A stretch of 45,843 nucleotides of DNA from Nemertoderma westbladi (GCA_032718475.1 JAUCBJ010006647.1:1-45843); one strand, 5' to 3'; positions 19,199 through 30,728 are shown, counted from the stretch's first letter. Notes: generated by a model not told the origin, from the letters alone. A program made the numbers and translations.

Positions 19199-19829
19199 AT
19201 AAAAAGACCAACACTAGAAGCAGCATGTTCTAATGAGCTGAGGAGCCGTTGGGCTCCCTCTAATGATTCTGAGAGTACTCCTAAGTCATCAGCAAAGTCT
19301 AGATCAGTTAGGTACTTGGCAGGATTTCCTCGACTTCTGGAGCCAGTAGGTGGAGTTATCATCACCCCATCATCATTATAATGATCTAAGGACATGCGTA
19401 GAACATAGTCAACCACAATAATGAACAAGAATAGTGCAAGTGTGTCAGCTCAGCTGTAGTGTGAAGCTGGATCTTAAACTTGGCTGTTGCAACAGATAGG
19501 ACCAGTCATGCCGTGGCAAGGCCGATTTTGTTGTTCTGCTAGCACACAGACTAAGTCTTACCTTGGCCACAATAAGGCGGTGATCACTGGAGAAGGGTCG
19601 AAGTGTAAATGCATTACAGTCTTGTATAGAGCTCCTGTATTTCATACGAAATAGAATATGGTCTATCTGGGACTTGTGTCCACTATGACACTATGAGTCC
19701 ATAGCTTTTCAGAGCGCTTCTTGAACTGGGTTCCAGCCGAAAACAATCCATTTCCAGAGATAAAATCCTGAAGATGGACGGAATTTCGGTTAACACTATT
19801 GCTATAGACCCAGGGCGATGTAGGTAGGA
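19199..19829 (-). mobile_element. LINE-A fragment, rearranged (RT piece joined to EN piece)
   Basis: Minus-strand 19428-19199 encodes L-D-F-A-D-D-L-G-V-L-S-E of the RT palm. At about 19445 it joins directly to the endonuclease end (S-S-D-H-R-L-I-V-A-K at 19645-19446), skipping the linker and RT start, then runs to 19829 in the EN domain. Internal deletion; dead. Confidence 0.85.
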
Positions 19830-19830
19830 C

Positions 19831-20250
19831 TTAGAAGGATAATTGAAGAGTTAACAAAAATTAAAGACAGGCATCTGGCTGTTATCTTTGTTGACTTCTT
19901 AAATGCCTTTGATTCAGTCTCTCGCTCACGTATGTTCAGCATACTTTCATTATATGGGATTCGTGATGAAATAATGCAGCAATCAGATTGGTATACGATG
20001 GTTTGACAACATTTGTGTCTACTGCTGATGGTGACACAGAACCATTTGAAGTATTATGGGGAGTCCTCCAGGGAAACACATTTGCGCCATTCTTGTTCAT
20101 AATTGTGATTGACTATGTTCTACGCATGTCCTTAGATAATCATATTGATGATGGGGTGATGATGACTCAAATTACTGGCTCCAAAAGTCGAGGAAATTCT
20201 GCCAAGTAGCTAACTGATCTAGACTTTGCTGATGACTTAGGAGTACTCTT
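19831..20250 (+). mobile_element. LINE-A fragment, RT palm (plus)
   Basis: Starts head-to-head with the preceding minus fragment. Encodes the motif A region (V-I-F-V-D-F-L-N-A-F-D-S) through to L-D-F-A-D-D-L-G-V-L but with frame breaks near 19975 and a stop at 20208. Ends abruptly at 20250. Confidence 0.85.
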
Positions 20251-20254
20251 AGTT

Positions 20255-20509
20255 ACCCATATACTTGGCTGCAGGGGTATATGGCCTGGCCAGGCAGATG
20301 GTGATCTACCAATGGCTGGTCAGGAGTTGAGTGTTCTCATGTCCACTCTGAGTACACTTCACTGCGACTTGCACCTGGCAGCAGGGGTACAGGGCATGAC
20401 CCAGCAGATGAGCTGCACAGCCAATGGTGGGTCATGTGCGCCAAAGTAGATATGGGTGATAGGCCTCATATCTGACTCCACTGCGACACCCACCCTGTGG
20501 AACGGCAAC
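20255..20509 (+). mobile_element. LINE-A 5'-UTR fragment
   Basis: CATATACTTGGCTGCAGGGG and the ~250 bp after it match the LINE-A 5' untranslated region at 30912-31166. It is joined on the right to the 3' end of an oppositely oriented LINE-A, so it is not part of an intact element. Confidence 0.85.
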
Positions 20510-20515
20510 TACTAG

Positions 20516-22630
20516 GATCGGCATGCTGCATTGCAGCTGCATTTTTAAGAATGCTGTGCCGGCTTGTCAACAAAATTGCACCGCCACAACTCCCTATCAC
20601 CCATGACATTTGCTAGATCATCCGCATCTTTAAGGCCAGTGTCCTTTAAGATGCGTCTCAAGAAAGTCATGGGCTGTCCACCATGCTTATTCACTCCATG
20701 AGGCTGCCAAAGTACAAGATTATGCACTGGCTGGTCCTCCCCTCGAAAGCAATGTCCTGCAAAGCGGAGGCGATTTTGTTCTAGTGTCAAGCTTGGGGGA
20801 ACCAATGAGACACTTCCAATGTTATATAGTGTCTGGTTGGAGATGTGTGCATTGTGCTTGACACAATGAACCCGGCGTAGCATTCTTGTGAATGTGCCAT
20901 CCAGAGATTTGGTGTCCTCAGCAGTTAGAGCCCAGCATGGACTCCCATAGAGGAGTACTGGAACTACTGCTGCTCTAAATAATCGGACCTTAAGTTTCCG
21001 ATTAATTCTTGGTGACTTCCAAATCCTGGAAAGCCTATTCAAGGCTGCCCATGCCTTTCCCTTACGTATTCGAAGGTCCTCACCTGACTTCCGGATCCAT
21101 GATCCCAGGTAACAGAAGTCGTCCACATGCTCAAGCATACCATCCTTTGAGCTTATGCTCATCCGATCAGAGACTTGCTGAGGACTTTCAAAGTTAACTG
21201 TCAGAATTTTGGTCTTTCTGGAGTTAATAAAAAGACCAACACTAGAAGCAGCATGTTCTAATGAGCTGAGGAGCCGTTGGGCTCCCTCTAATGATTCTGA
21301 GAGTACTACAATATCTTCTCATCATCTCAAGAGTCTGACACCCTCACAGTATACTTCACTACGATATGTTCTGCTTGGACGCATGGATCATCTTTGCAGT
21401 TATTTGTAAATTCTGGATGCCTTGCTATAATTAGAAGTATAATTTTTAGTGTATTTGTCAATATCGCATCAAGGCGCTAATGTTGATTGTGCCAGACTTC
21501 ACATTTTCTGCAATATCTCAAACACCATTCGCTCTATGCTTGTTTTGAAGGTGTGATCGCAGGGTCGGTGATCGGTTGGTGATCGCAGGTTCCAATTTTA
21601 ACCCGAAATGTACCCCACTTTGTTGCAGTATTAGTGACTACTATTATGATGGACATGCTGCATTGCAGCTGCATTTTTAAGAATCCTAGTACTAGTAGTA
21701 GTAGTGTCCTTCTAAGTGCCAAAACGACCTTTACGGAACCCATTCTGATTTCCATGGAGCAGTCTCTTTTAATGGGATCCCTGATGCGATTTAATATAAT
21801 TCTATTGTATAGCTTTGCAGCAATCGAGATCAATAAGATTCCCCTAAAAGAACCATAGAGTGTTAGGTCGCCCTTCTTGGGAACTGGCACCAACTTATTT
21901 GGTTTCATTTCTAGTGGGACTCTTGTTGTTCAGTACTTGTCTACTATGATGGGATAGATGAGCCTTAAACACTCAGGTATTTTTAAAGACCTCAGGGGGG
22001 ACACCATCTACTCCACTGGCATGATTGGTCTTAATGCTCTTTGCAGCAGCCTTCACTTCTGCAAAGGAGATATCGTCAATGGGAATATCTGGGAGTACAG
22101 ACTCAGACAATTTTACTTCTAAAGTTATCAGGCAATACCCTGTCATTATTGAGGAGCTTTTCAAAGTGGGCCTTCCAACCATTGAGGCGATCGGCGGGTG
22201 ATTCTACCTTAACCTTGGTGGTTGGTTGGCTTTTCTGCCCAGTAAGCAAGTTGATCGATTTACATGCCTGGAATGATTGCCTGCTGTCGTCAGCATCATT
22301 GATGGCATCAACCTTTTGGTTTATTAGCTCCTGTAAATTAACAGAGTACTGTCTGTTCAGGGACCTAGATGCAGCCTTACCTGCATTCTTGGCCGCTGTA
22401 GTTTGTTTGAGTCGGGACTCTTTCTGCGCCTTATAGAGGTCATTTCGGCACTTCTGAATTTTGTTGTCAGTCCAGGGGGCCCTTTTCCTGTTTCGAGGGT
22501 ATACAGGAACTGTTTCTGCAGCTTCTAACTTAACTGCTTCTGTGAACGCAGTATAGCCTTCACAGTGATCTGCCGCTTCAGAGGCAAGAACCTCATACCT
22601 GTTGCTCAGCTGTACTACTACTACTACTAG
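20516..22630 (-). repeat. tandem segment, unit 1 (LINE-A mosaic)
   Basis: Head-to-tail with unit 2 at a spacing of 2,115 bp. From its right end, reading minus: LINE-A linker and RT start (22612-21710), then a TAG microsatellite with a LINE-A 3'-tail module (about 21709-21646), then ~340 bp of unrelated DNA (21645-21306), then the RT C-terminal third and 3' tail of LINE-A (21305-20516). Frame at 21162-20545 carries the C-terminal R-R-V-H-C-V-K-H and D-R-E-L-W-R-C-N-F. The RT palm between A-L-R-R and L-S-E-S is missing, so the unit cannot encode an active enzyme. Confidence 0.92.
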
Positions 22631-24746
22631 GATCGGCATGCTGCATTGCAGCTGCATTTTTAAGAATGCTGTGCCGGCTTGTCAACAAAATTGCACCGCC
22701 ACAACTCCCTATCACCCATGACATTTGCTAGATCATCCGCATCTTTAAGGCCAGTGTCCTTTAAGATGCGTCTCAAGAAAGTCATGGGCTGTCCACCATG
22801 CTTATTCACTCCATGAGGCTGCCAAAGTACAAGATTATGCACTGGCTGGTCCTCCCCTCGAAAGCAATGTCCTGCAAAGCGGAGGCGATTTTGATCTAGT
22901 GCCAAGCTTGGGGGAACCAATGAGACACTTCCAATGTTATATAGTGTCTGGTTGGAGATGTGTGCATTGTGCTTGACACAATGAACCCGGCGTAGCATTC
23001 TTGTGAATGTGCCATCCAGAGATTTGGTGTCCTCAGCAGTTAGAGCCCAGCATGGACTCCCATAGAGGAGTACTGGAACTACTGCTGCTCTAAATAATCG
23101 GACCTTAAGTTTCCGATTAATTCTTGGTGACTTCCAAATCCTGGAAAGCCTATTCAAGGCTGCCCATGCCTTTCCCTTACGTATTCGAAGGTCCTCACCT
23201 GACTTCCGGATCCATGATCCCAGGTAACAGAAGTCGTCCACATGCTCAAGCATACCATCCTTTGAGCTTATGCTCATCCGATCAGAGACTTGCTGAGGAC
23301 TTTCAAAGTTAACTGTCAGAATTTTGGTCTTTCTGGAGTTAATAAAAAGACCAACACTAGAAGCAGCATGTTCTAATGAGCTGAGGAGCCGTTGGGCTCC
23401 CTCTAATGATTCTGAGAGTACTACAATATCTTCTCATCATCTCAAGAGTCTGACACCCTCACAGTATACTTCACTACGATATGTTCTGCTTGGACGCATG
23501 GATCATCTTTGCAGTTATTTGTAAATTCTGGATGCCTTGCTATAATTAGAAGTATAATTTTTAGTGTATTCGTCAATATCGCATCAAGGCGCTAATGTTG
23601 ACTTGTGCCAGACTTCACATTTTCTGCAATATCTCAAACACCATTCGCTCTATGCTTGTTTTGAAGGTGTGATCGCAGGGTCGGTGATCGGTTGGTGATC
23701 GCAGGTTCCAATTTTAACCCGAAATGTACCCCACTTTGTTGCAGTATTAGTGACTACTATTATGATGGACATGCTGCATTGCAGCTGCATTTTTAAGAAT
23801 CCTAGTACTAGTAGTAGTAGTGTCCTTCTAAGTGCCTAAACGACCTTTACGGAACCCATTCTGATTTCCATGGAGCAGTCTCTTTTAATGGGATCCCTGA
23901 TGCGATTTAATATAATTCTATTGTATAGCTTTGCAGCAATCGAGATCAATAAGATTCCCCTAAAAGAACCATAGAGTGTTAGGTCGCCCTTCTTGGGAAC
24001 TGGCACCAACTTATTTGGTTTTATTTCTAGTGGGACTCTTGTTGTTCAGTACTTGTCTACTATGATGGGATAGATGAGCTTTAAACACTCAGGTATTTTT
24101 AAAGACCTCAGGGGGGACACCATCTACTCCACTGGCATGATTGGTCTTAATGCTCTTTGCAGCAGCCTTCACTTCTGCAAAGGAGATATCGTCAATGGGA
24201 ATATCTGGGAGTACAGATTCAGACAATTTTACTTCTAAAGTTATCAGGCAATACCCTGTCATTATTGAGGAGCTTTTCAAAGTGGGCCTTCCAACCATTG
24301 AGGCGATCGGCGGGTGATTCTACCTTAACCTTGGTGGTTGGTTGGCTTTTATGCCCAGTAAGCAAGTTGATCGATTTACATGCCTGGAATGATTGCCTGC
24401 TGTCGTCAGCATCATTGATGGCATCAACCTTTTGGTTTATTAGCTCCTGTAAATTAACAGAGTACTGTCTGTTCAGGGACCTAGATGCAGCCTTACCTGC
24501 ATTCTTGGCCGCTGTAGTTTGTTTGAGTCCGGACTCTTTTTGCGCCTTATAGAGGTCATTTCGGCACTTCTGAATTTTGTTGTCAGTCCAGGGGGCCCTT
24601 TTCCTGTTTCGAGGGTATACAGGAATTGTTTCTGCAGCTGCTAACTTAACTGCTTCTGTGAACGCAGTATAGCCTTCACAGTGATCTGCCGCTTCAGAGG
24701 CAAGAACCTCATACCTGTTGCTCAGCTGTACTACTACTACTACTAG
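22631..24746 (-). repeat. tandem segment, unit 2 (LINE-A mosaic)
   Basis: Matches unit 1 base for base apart from a small number of substitutions and single-base indels (for example TTGTTC/TTGATC near 20791/22893, a +1 base near 23598, and CCAAAAC/CCTAAAC near 21717/23835). Same internal order, same foreign 340-bp insert, same missing RT palm. Both units end in (TAC)n followed by the LINE-A 3' tail of the next unit. Confidence 0.92.
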
Positions 24747-25850
24747 GATCGGCATGCTGCATTGCAGCTGCATTTTTAAGAATGCTGTGCCGGCTTGTCA
24801 ACAAAATTGCACCGCCACAACTCCCTATCACCCATGACATTTGCTAGATCATCCGCATCTCTAAGGCCAGTGTCCTTTAAGATGCATCTCAAGAAAGTCA
24901 TGGGCTGTCCACCATGCTTATTCACTCCATGAGGCTGCCAAAGTACAAGATTATGCACTGGCTGGTCCTCACGGCGAAAGCAATGTCCTGCAAAGCGGAG
25001 GCGATTTTGTTCTAGTGTCAAGCTTGGGGGAACCAATGAGACACTTCCAATGTTATATAGTGTCTGGTTGGAGATGTGTGCATTGTGCTTGACACAATGA
25101 ACCCGGCGTAGCATTCTTGTGAATGTGCCATCCAGAGATTCGGTGTCCTCAGCAGTTAGAGCCCAGCATGGACTCCCATAGAGGAGTACTGGAACTACTG
25201 CTGCTCTAAATAATCGGACCTTAAGTTTCCGATTAATTCTTGGTGACTTCCAAATCCTGGAAAGCCTATTCAAGGCTGCCCATGCCTTTCCCTTACGTAT
25301 TCGAAGGTCCTCACCTGACTTCCGGATCCATGATCCCAGGTAACAGAAGTCGTCCACATGCTCAAGCATACCATCCTTTGAGCTTATGCTCATCCGATCA
25401 GAGACTTGCTGAGGACTTTCAAAGTTAACTGTCAGAATTTTGGTCTTTCTGGAGTTAATAAAAAGACCAACACTAGAAGCAGCATGTTCTAATGAGCTGA
25501 GGAGCCGTTGGGCTCCCTCTAATGATTCTGAGAGTACTCCTAAGTCATCAGCAAAGTCTAGATCAGTTAGGTACTTGGCAGGATTTCCTCGACTTCTGGA
25601 GCCAGTAGGTGGAGTTATCATCACCCCATCATCATTATGATGATCTAAGGACATGCATAGAACATAGTCAACCACAATAATGAACAAGAATGGTGCAAGT
25701 GTGTCTCCTTGGAGGACGCCCCATAACACTTCAAATGGTTCTGTGTCACCGTCAACAGTAGACACAAATGTTGTCGAACCATCGCATACTGATCTGATTG
25801 CTGCAATAATTTCATCAGGAATCCCACATAATGAAAGCATGCTGAACAAA
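24747..25850 (-). mobile_element. LINE-A 3' half, frame open (minus)
   Basis: Minus frame 25903-24776, of which the LINE-A part starts at 25850, encodes I-P-D-E-I-I-A-A-I-R-S, G-V-L-Q-G-D-T-L-A-P-F-L-F (RT motif B region), L-D-F-A-D-D (catalytic box), then the C-terminal domain to Q-H-S and stop. Here the RT palm is present, unlike in the two tandem units. The first ~790 bp match those units. The 5' part (EN, linker, motif A) is absent; at 25850 it meets a plus-strand LINE-A head-to-head. Confidence 0.9.
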
Positions 25851-25912
25851 CCAGGGTGTGGTATTTGCCCCGAGAGCTGACTAGGCAAAAAAGCACCCCC
25901 CAACCCCCCACT

Positions 25913-26406
25913 ATGGATTACATTAGTAATGCGGAGGTCCGATCACTAGAGGCCAGTGGAATTACCGGACACAATCGGCCTCACAGGCGTCAGTTATCTC
26001 CTGACCGGCTGCCTGTCTCACCCCCTACTGGAGAGAGCGAAGCCAACAATTCTTTGAGTCCCTTTCCTGGTGACCTTTCTGGCCCAAAACCTGGGTCACC
26101 AGGTAGGCCAGATTGTGAGGGGGAGAGGGATTCTGGAGTTGGAGGCTACTCTCATGTTCCACCCCGACCAACAAAGCCATTGCTGAATCTGAGGCAAGTC
26201 AATAGACTAGCCTCATTAAACACCCTAACACTCGGGTCCCCAATGCGACAAGGTGAGCTGACTGCCTTGGCAGATAAGCTTTCTCTTAGCGCAGTGGGTG
26301 TTCAAGAGCACCGAATGCAGACTGGACAGACTGATGAGGTTCTGATTAAGGACATGGGGGGCGGTTGGCGACTCGCCCTTGCGTCAGCAGATGATAGTGG
26401 CAATGG
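25913..26406 (+). pseudogene. LINE-A ORF, N-terminal part (before LINE-B insertion)
   Basis: Starts M-D-Y-I-S-N-A-E-V-R. The first ~110 residues are proline- and glycine-rich with no zinc finger seen; then the AP-type endonuclease begins (L-S-A-V-G-V-Q-E-H-R-M, with the Mg-binding Glu). The frame runs into LINE-B DNA after S-G-N-G and stops at 26413. Confidence 0.85.
26401..26406. repeat. target-site duplication of LINE-B, left
   Basis: CAATGG, repeated at 28484-28489. The uninterrupted sequence in the other LINE-A copy (around 31720) has one copy only. Confidence 0.75.
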
Positions 26407-28483
26407 TAGATAGATTTATTTATACATTATGTAAAAACAATAACAAATACACCAAACAATGTACCGGTATAAAGGTATTGTCCAACATAACATATAGGAT
26501 TACCCCTAAAGCTTTGCAGCTTATTTCCAAGGGGGTCCTTTATGTTACTTGGTTACAAATACAATATTACACTACGCTAACCTAAAACCAATATAAAACG
26601 TAATTACACTATGTACATGTACAACTTTACCGAGAGCGTGACAATGCCCGACTCAACGATAAAGATGTAATGTACAGAACAATTTATTATAAAACGTAAT
26701 TACAGTATAAATAGTAAATAATTAATAAACTAATAACTTACTGTAGGACTATTGTACCTATTTTTACATTGCACACGGAGATGAGATTTAACTGCAGATT
26801 TAAAAGAATGTTGATTATTTAGGTTTTTAATTTCATTAGGCAGAGCGTTCCAATTTTTTATGCCGTTAAAAAAGAAAGTATCAGATTCAAAGGATTTACA
26901 ATTCGGGAGGTAGAAGTTTGAAGCACTAGCTCTGGTACTGTAAGAGTGTGTATCGCGTACTCTGTTGAATTTTTGTTTTAGGTAATTGGGACATTTACCA
27001 TTATACACTTTATGCACATGGTTAAGGCGTAGCTGCTTAACTCTACTATCTAAGTTAAGTAGTCCAGATTCAGAAAAGTCATCTGGAGTTAGGTGGTGCC
27101 TAGGTTTGTAGTCTTTAATAAATCGTACTACTTTATTCTGAGCTACTTGTAATTTACATTTAAGCTGTTTGGTTAAGCCTTCATACCAAGAAGAGCAAGC
27201 ATAGTCCATGTGACACTGTATTAAAGAAGAGCAAAGTAACTTGCGGGAGTCGGTGTTTAAACTATTTTTATTTCTGTATAGAAACCTAAGCCTACTGTTA
27301 ACTTTCGAGAAAATATTTTTCACTGTACTTTCTCCTGATAAGCAGTTATCCAATGTGGCGCCTAAATATTTAACTTCCTTTTTATTTTCAATCTTATGTC
27401 CATTACTAGTGACTTCAAACTTAGTTACCTTCTTTAACTTTCTTTTGGAACCAAACAAAATACTTTCAGTTTTACCGTAGTGAATGGATAGCTTATTATC
27501 AACCAACCACTCATTACAGGATTCTAGAACTGCACTTAACTTTTGGGAAATATGGATAGGATCTTTATGAGAGAAAATAAGAGCACTGTCGTCGGCATAT
27601 AAAATGAGTTTAAAATCGGGATCTATACTACTTATCATATCATTTACATAGCATACAAAAAGCAGAGGACCTAATATACTACCTTGCGGTACACCACAGG
27701 TAATCTCTTGTACAGTAGACAGCGATTTGCTAATGACTACAGTTTGACCTCTGTCTGACAGGTAGGACTTGAACCAGTCTATAGAACCTACACCCATCAG
27801 GCCTAACTTACCAAGCAGAATTTCGTGATCTACAGTATCGAAAGCCTTTTGTAGGTCCAACATTACCATACCAGTATATAAACCCTTTGCGTTATTACAT
27901 CTAATTGTATCAGTTAAGTTAATAAGGCAGGTGTCTGTAGAATATGATTTACGAAAACCGGACTGAAGTTCATAGATCAGATTTAGCCTACTAAGATGTG
28001 CCTCCAGCTGTAGAAAAACAGAACGTTCTAGAATTTTAGATACAATACTTAAGATACTAACAGGTCTGTAATTACAGGGTTCTACTTTACTATTCTTTTT
28101 ATACAGAGGAACAACCTTAGCTAATTTCAGTTCGTCTGGTACTACATTATCTACGATAGAGTAATTAATAATAAAAGTAATAGGCACTTTAAGTACTTCA
28201 GCACCATCCTTAAGAAAACGGGCAGGTATTAGATCTAGACCGGTACTTTTTGAGGCTGATAGGCTAAGTAGATTTTTAAAAACGAAATCCTCAGAAACGG
28301 GTTTTAAAAATAACTTTTCTGAATTTTGTAACTTTTCTAAATAAAAATTATTTAGAGTTTCGGACCCTATACTATATTTATTACTTGATAACGGTAACCT
28401 CTTAACTAAATTAGAGGCAACATTAGTAAAATAATTATTAAATAAATTACTAACTAGAGTATGATCATGAATCAGCTCACCGT
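26407..28483 (-). mobile_element. LINE-B, 5'-truncated insertion into LINE-A
   Basis: A 2.08-kb minus-strand non-LTR retrotransposon flanked by CAATGG. Its 3' end (left) has a TATC-type microsatellite tail (ATCTATCTA read on the minus strand), which also ends the plus-strand copy near 43800. 5' truncation is shown by comparison with 38818-39509, which extends further. The RT frame is open throughout. Confidence 0.92.
26730..28483 (-). CDS. LINE-B reverse transcriptase (5'-truncated, frame open)
   Basis: The minus frame is open from the element's truncated end at 28483 to 26730. Features in order: S-T-G-L-D-L-I-P (motif 0 region), [36 protein letters not shown] (motif A), [14 protein letters not shown] (motif B), [10 protein letters not shown] (catalytic Y-A-D-D), then a thumb/connection and C-terminal domain with H-S-Y-S-T-R. 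This is the jockey/CR1-type layout; RT copies the element RNA at the target nick. The EN domain is lost. No stop or shift is seen in about 580 codons, so decay has been slight, but with no promoter or EN it cannot move by itself. Confidence 0.92.
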
Positions 28484-28489
28484 CAATGG
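28484..28489. repeat. target-site duplication of LINE-B, right
   Basis: CAATGG, partner of 26401-26406. Confidence 0.75.
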
Positions 28490-30455
28490 TGGTATTGGTC
28501 TATTGATGAATCCAACTGCGCTTGCAGCATTGGACAAAATAGACCAAATCTCTAACCGCATCATCCGTTGCCACTTCTCATGTTCTGGAAGACTGGCTAA
28601 GAAGTTTCTTCCTAAGGTGGTTCTGATTGTGTGCTACTCTCCAACTAGTGTTGCCCCTGTAGAGGAGGTGGATAATTTCTACCACAATCTACAAGCAGCT
28701 ACTGATGGAGTGGATCAGCATGCATTCTTAACATTCCTGGGAGACTTTAATGCAAGTCTGCATCAATCACCTACATCGCCCTGGGTCTATAGCAATAGTG
28801 TCAACCGAAATTCCGTCCATCTTCAGGATTTTATCTCTGAAAATGGATTGTTTTCGGCTGGAACCCAGTTCAAGAAGCGAACTGGAAAGCTATGGACTCA
28901 TAGTGGACCCAGTTGTCACAAGTCCCAGATAGACCATATTATGTTTCGTTGGAAGTACAGGAGCTCAATACAAGACTGTAATGCATTTACACTTCGACCC
29001 TTCTCCAGTGATCACCGCCTTATTGTGGCCAAGGTAAGACTTAGTCTGCGTGCTAGCAGAACAACGAAATCTGCCTTGCCGCGGCATGACTGGTCCTCTC
29101 TGTTGCAACAGCCAAGTGTGAGATCCAGCTTCACACTACAGCTGAGTAACAGGTATGAGGTTCTTGCCTCTGAGGCAGCAGATCACTGTGAGGGCTATAC
29201 TGCCTTCACAGAAGCAGTTAAGTTAGCAGCTGCAGAAACAGTTCCTGTATACCCTCGAAACAGGAAAAGGGCCCCCTGGACTGACAACCAAATCCAGAAG
29301 TGCCGAAATGACCTATATAAGGCACAGAAAGAGTCCCGACTCAAATGGACTACAGCGGCCAAGAATGCAGTTAAGGCTGCTAATGTTCAGCATACTTTCA
29401 TTATATGGATTCCTGATGAAATTATTGCAGCAATCAGATCAGTATACGATGGTTCGACAACATTTGTGTCTACTGTTGATGGTGACACAGAACCATTTGA
29501 AGTGTTATGGGGCGTCCTCCAGGGAGACACACTTGCACCATTCTTGTTCATAATTGTGGTTGACTATGTTCTACGCATGTCCTTAGATCATCATAATGAT
29601 GATGGGGTGATGATAACTCCACCTACTGGCTCCAGAAGTCGAGGAAATCCTTCCAAGTACCTAATTGATCTAGACTTTGCTGATGACTTAGGAGTACTCT
29701 CAGAATCACTAGAGGGAGCCCAACGGCTCCTCAGCTCATTAGAACATGCTGCTTCTAGTGTTGGTCTTTTTATTAACTCCAGAAAGACCAAAATTTTGAC
29801 AGTTAATTTTGAAAGTTCTCAGCAAGTCTCTGATCGGATGAGCATAAGCTCAAAGGATGGTACGCTTGAGCATGTGGACGACTTCTGTTACCTGGGATCA
29901 TGGATCCGGAAGTCAGGTGAGGACCTTCGAATACGTAAGGGAAAGGCATGGGCAGCCTTGAATAGGCTTTCCAGGATTTGGAAGTCACCGAGAATTAATC
30001 GGAAACTTAAGGTCCGATTATTTAGAGCAGCAGTAGTTCCAGTACTTCTCTATGGGAGTCCATGCTGGGCTCTAACTGCTGAGGACACCAAATCTCTGGA
30101 TGGCACATTCACAAGAATGCTACGCCGGGTTCATTGTGTCAAGTACAATGCACACATCTCCAACCAGACACTATATAACATTGGAGGTATCTCATTGGTT
30201 CCACCAAGCTTGACACTAGAACAAAATCGCCTCCGCTTTGCGGGACATTGGTTTCGCCGTGAGGACCAGCCAGTGCATAATCTTGTACTTTGGCAGCCTC
30301 ATGGAGTGAATAAGCATGGTGGACAGCCCATGACTTTCTTGAGACGCATCTTAAAGGACACTGGCCTTGAAAATGCGGATGATCTAGCAAATGTCAAGGG
30401 TGATAAGGTGTTGTGGTGGCGCAATTTTGTCGACAAGCTGGCACAGCATTCTTAA
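28484..30455 (+). pseudogene. LINE-A ORF, EN and C-terminal RT parts (RT palm start deleted)
   Basis: From 28490: endonuclease residues I-V-C-Y-S-P-T, F-L-G-D-F-N-A, S-Q-I-D-H-I-M-F and S-S-D-H-R-L-I (catalytic D-N and D-H pairs), the linker, then a deletion at ~29385 joining A-V-K-A-A-N to the helix before S-V-Y-D-G. Then G-V-L-Q-G-D, L-D-F-A-D-D and the C-terminal domain. The frame is kept across the deletion, so a shortened protein is possible, but without RT motif A. Confidence 0.85.
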
Positions 30456-30504
30456 TATATGTAATAATGGAGCTGCAATGCAGCATGCCGATCGTAGTAG
30501 TAGT

Positions 30505-30716
30505 CGATCTCGATATTATTAAATTTTTTAACAACTCTTCACACCCCTTTATAAATAAAATATATACATCATTACAATATAAATTATATAAATTATGATA
30601 TTGTAACAAAACATTAATTATAATATTATAAATATAAATAATAACTGCAGCATGGATTACATTAACAGCATTAACAGTACCCACGACCATCCATTCACCA
30701 CTGTTTACACTTCATT
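30505..30716. other. non-coding; probable former 3' flank of the Ly6-like gene
   Basis: AT-rich sequence between two LINE-A copies. Because the target duplication at 30717-30728 pairs with 34478-34489, this stretch was directly downstream (minus strand) of the gene at 34488-34934 before LINE-A inserted. No canonical AATAAA is seen on the minus strand. Confidence 0.5.
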
Positions 30717-30728
30717 GTCGCTTTGACT
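30717..30728. repeat. 12-bp target-site duplication of LINE-A, left
   Basis: GTCGCTTTGACT, identical to 34478-34489. Confidence 0.9.

Larger units (their letters stand above)
25851..30504 (+). mobile_element. LINE-A copy, interrupted by LINE-B and internally deleted
   Basis: Plus-strand LINE-A: 5'-UTR end from 25851, coding start at 25913, interrupted at 26406 and resumed at 28484-28490, then to the stop at 30453-30455 and a 3' tail with GAGCTGCAATGCAGCATGCC and (TAG)n ending near 30504. About 790 bp between the linker and the RT palm are deleted at ~29385, removing motif A. Elsewhere it matches the full-length copy at 30729. Confidence 0.92.

Noticed and set aside
21009-21409. Plus-strand open frames recurring three times (about 60-66 residues)
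   Set aside because: They are antisense shadows of the LINE-A RT frame and recur only because the LINE does.
24747-30504. Single twin-primed (5'-inverted) LINE-A insertion
   Set aside because: Both the minus and plus parts have their own 3' tails, which twin priming does not produce.
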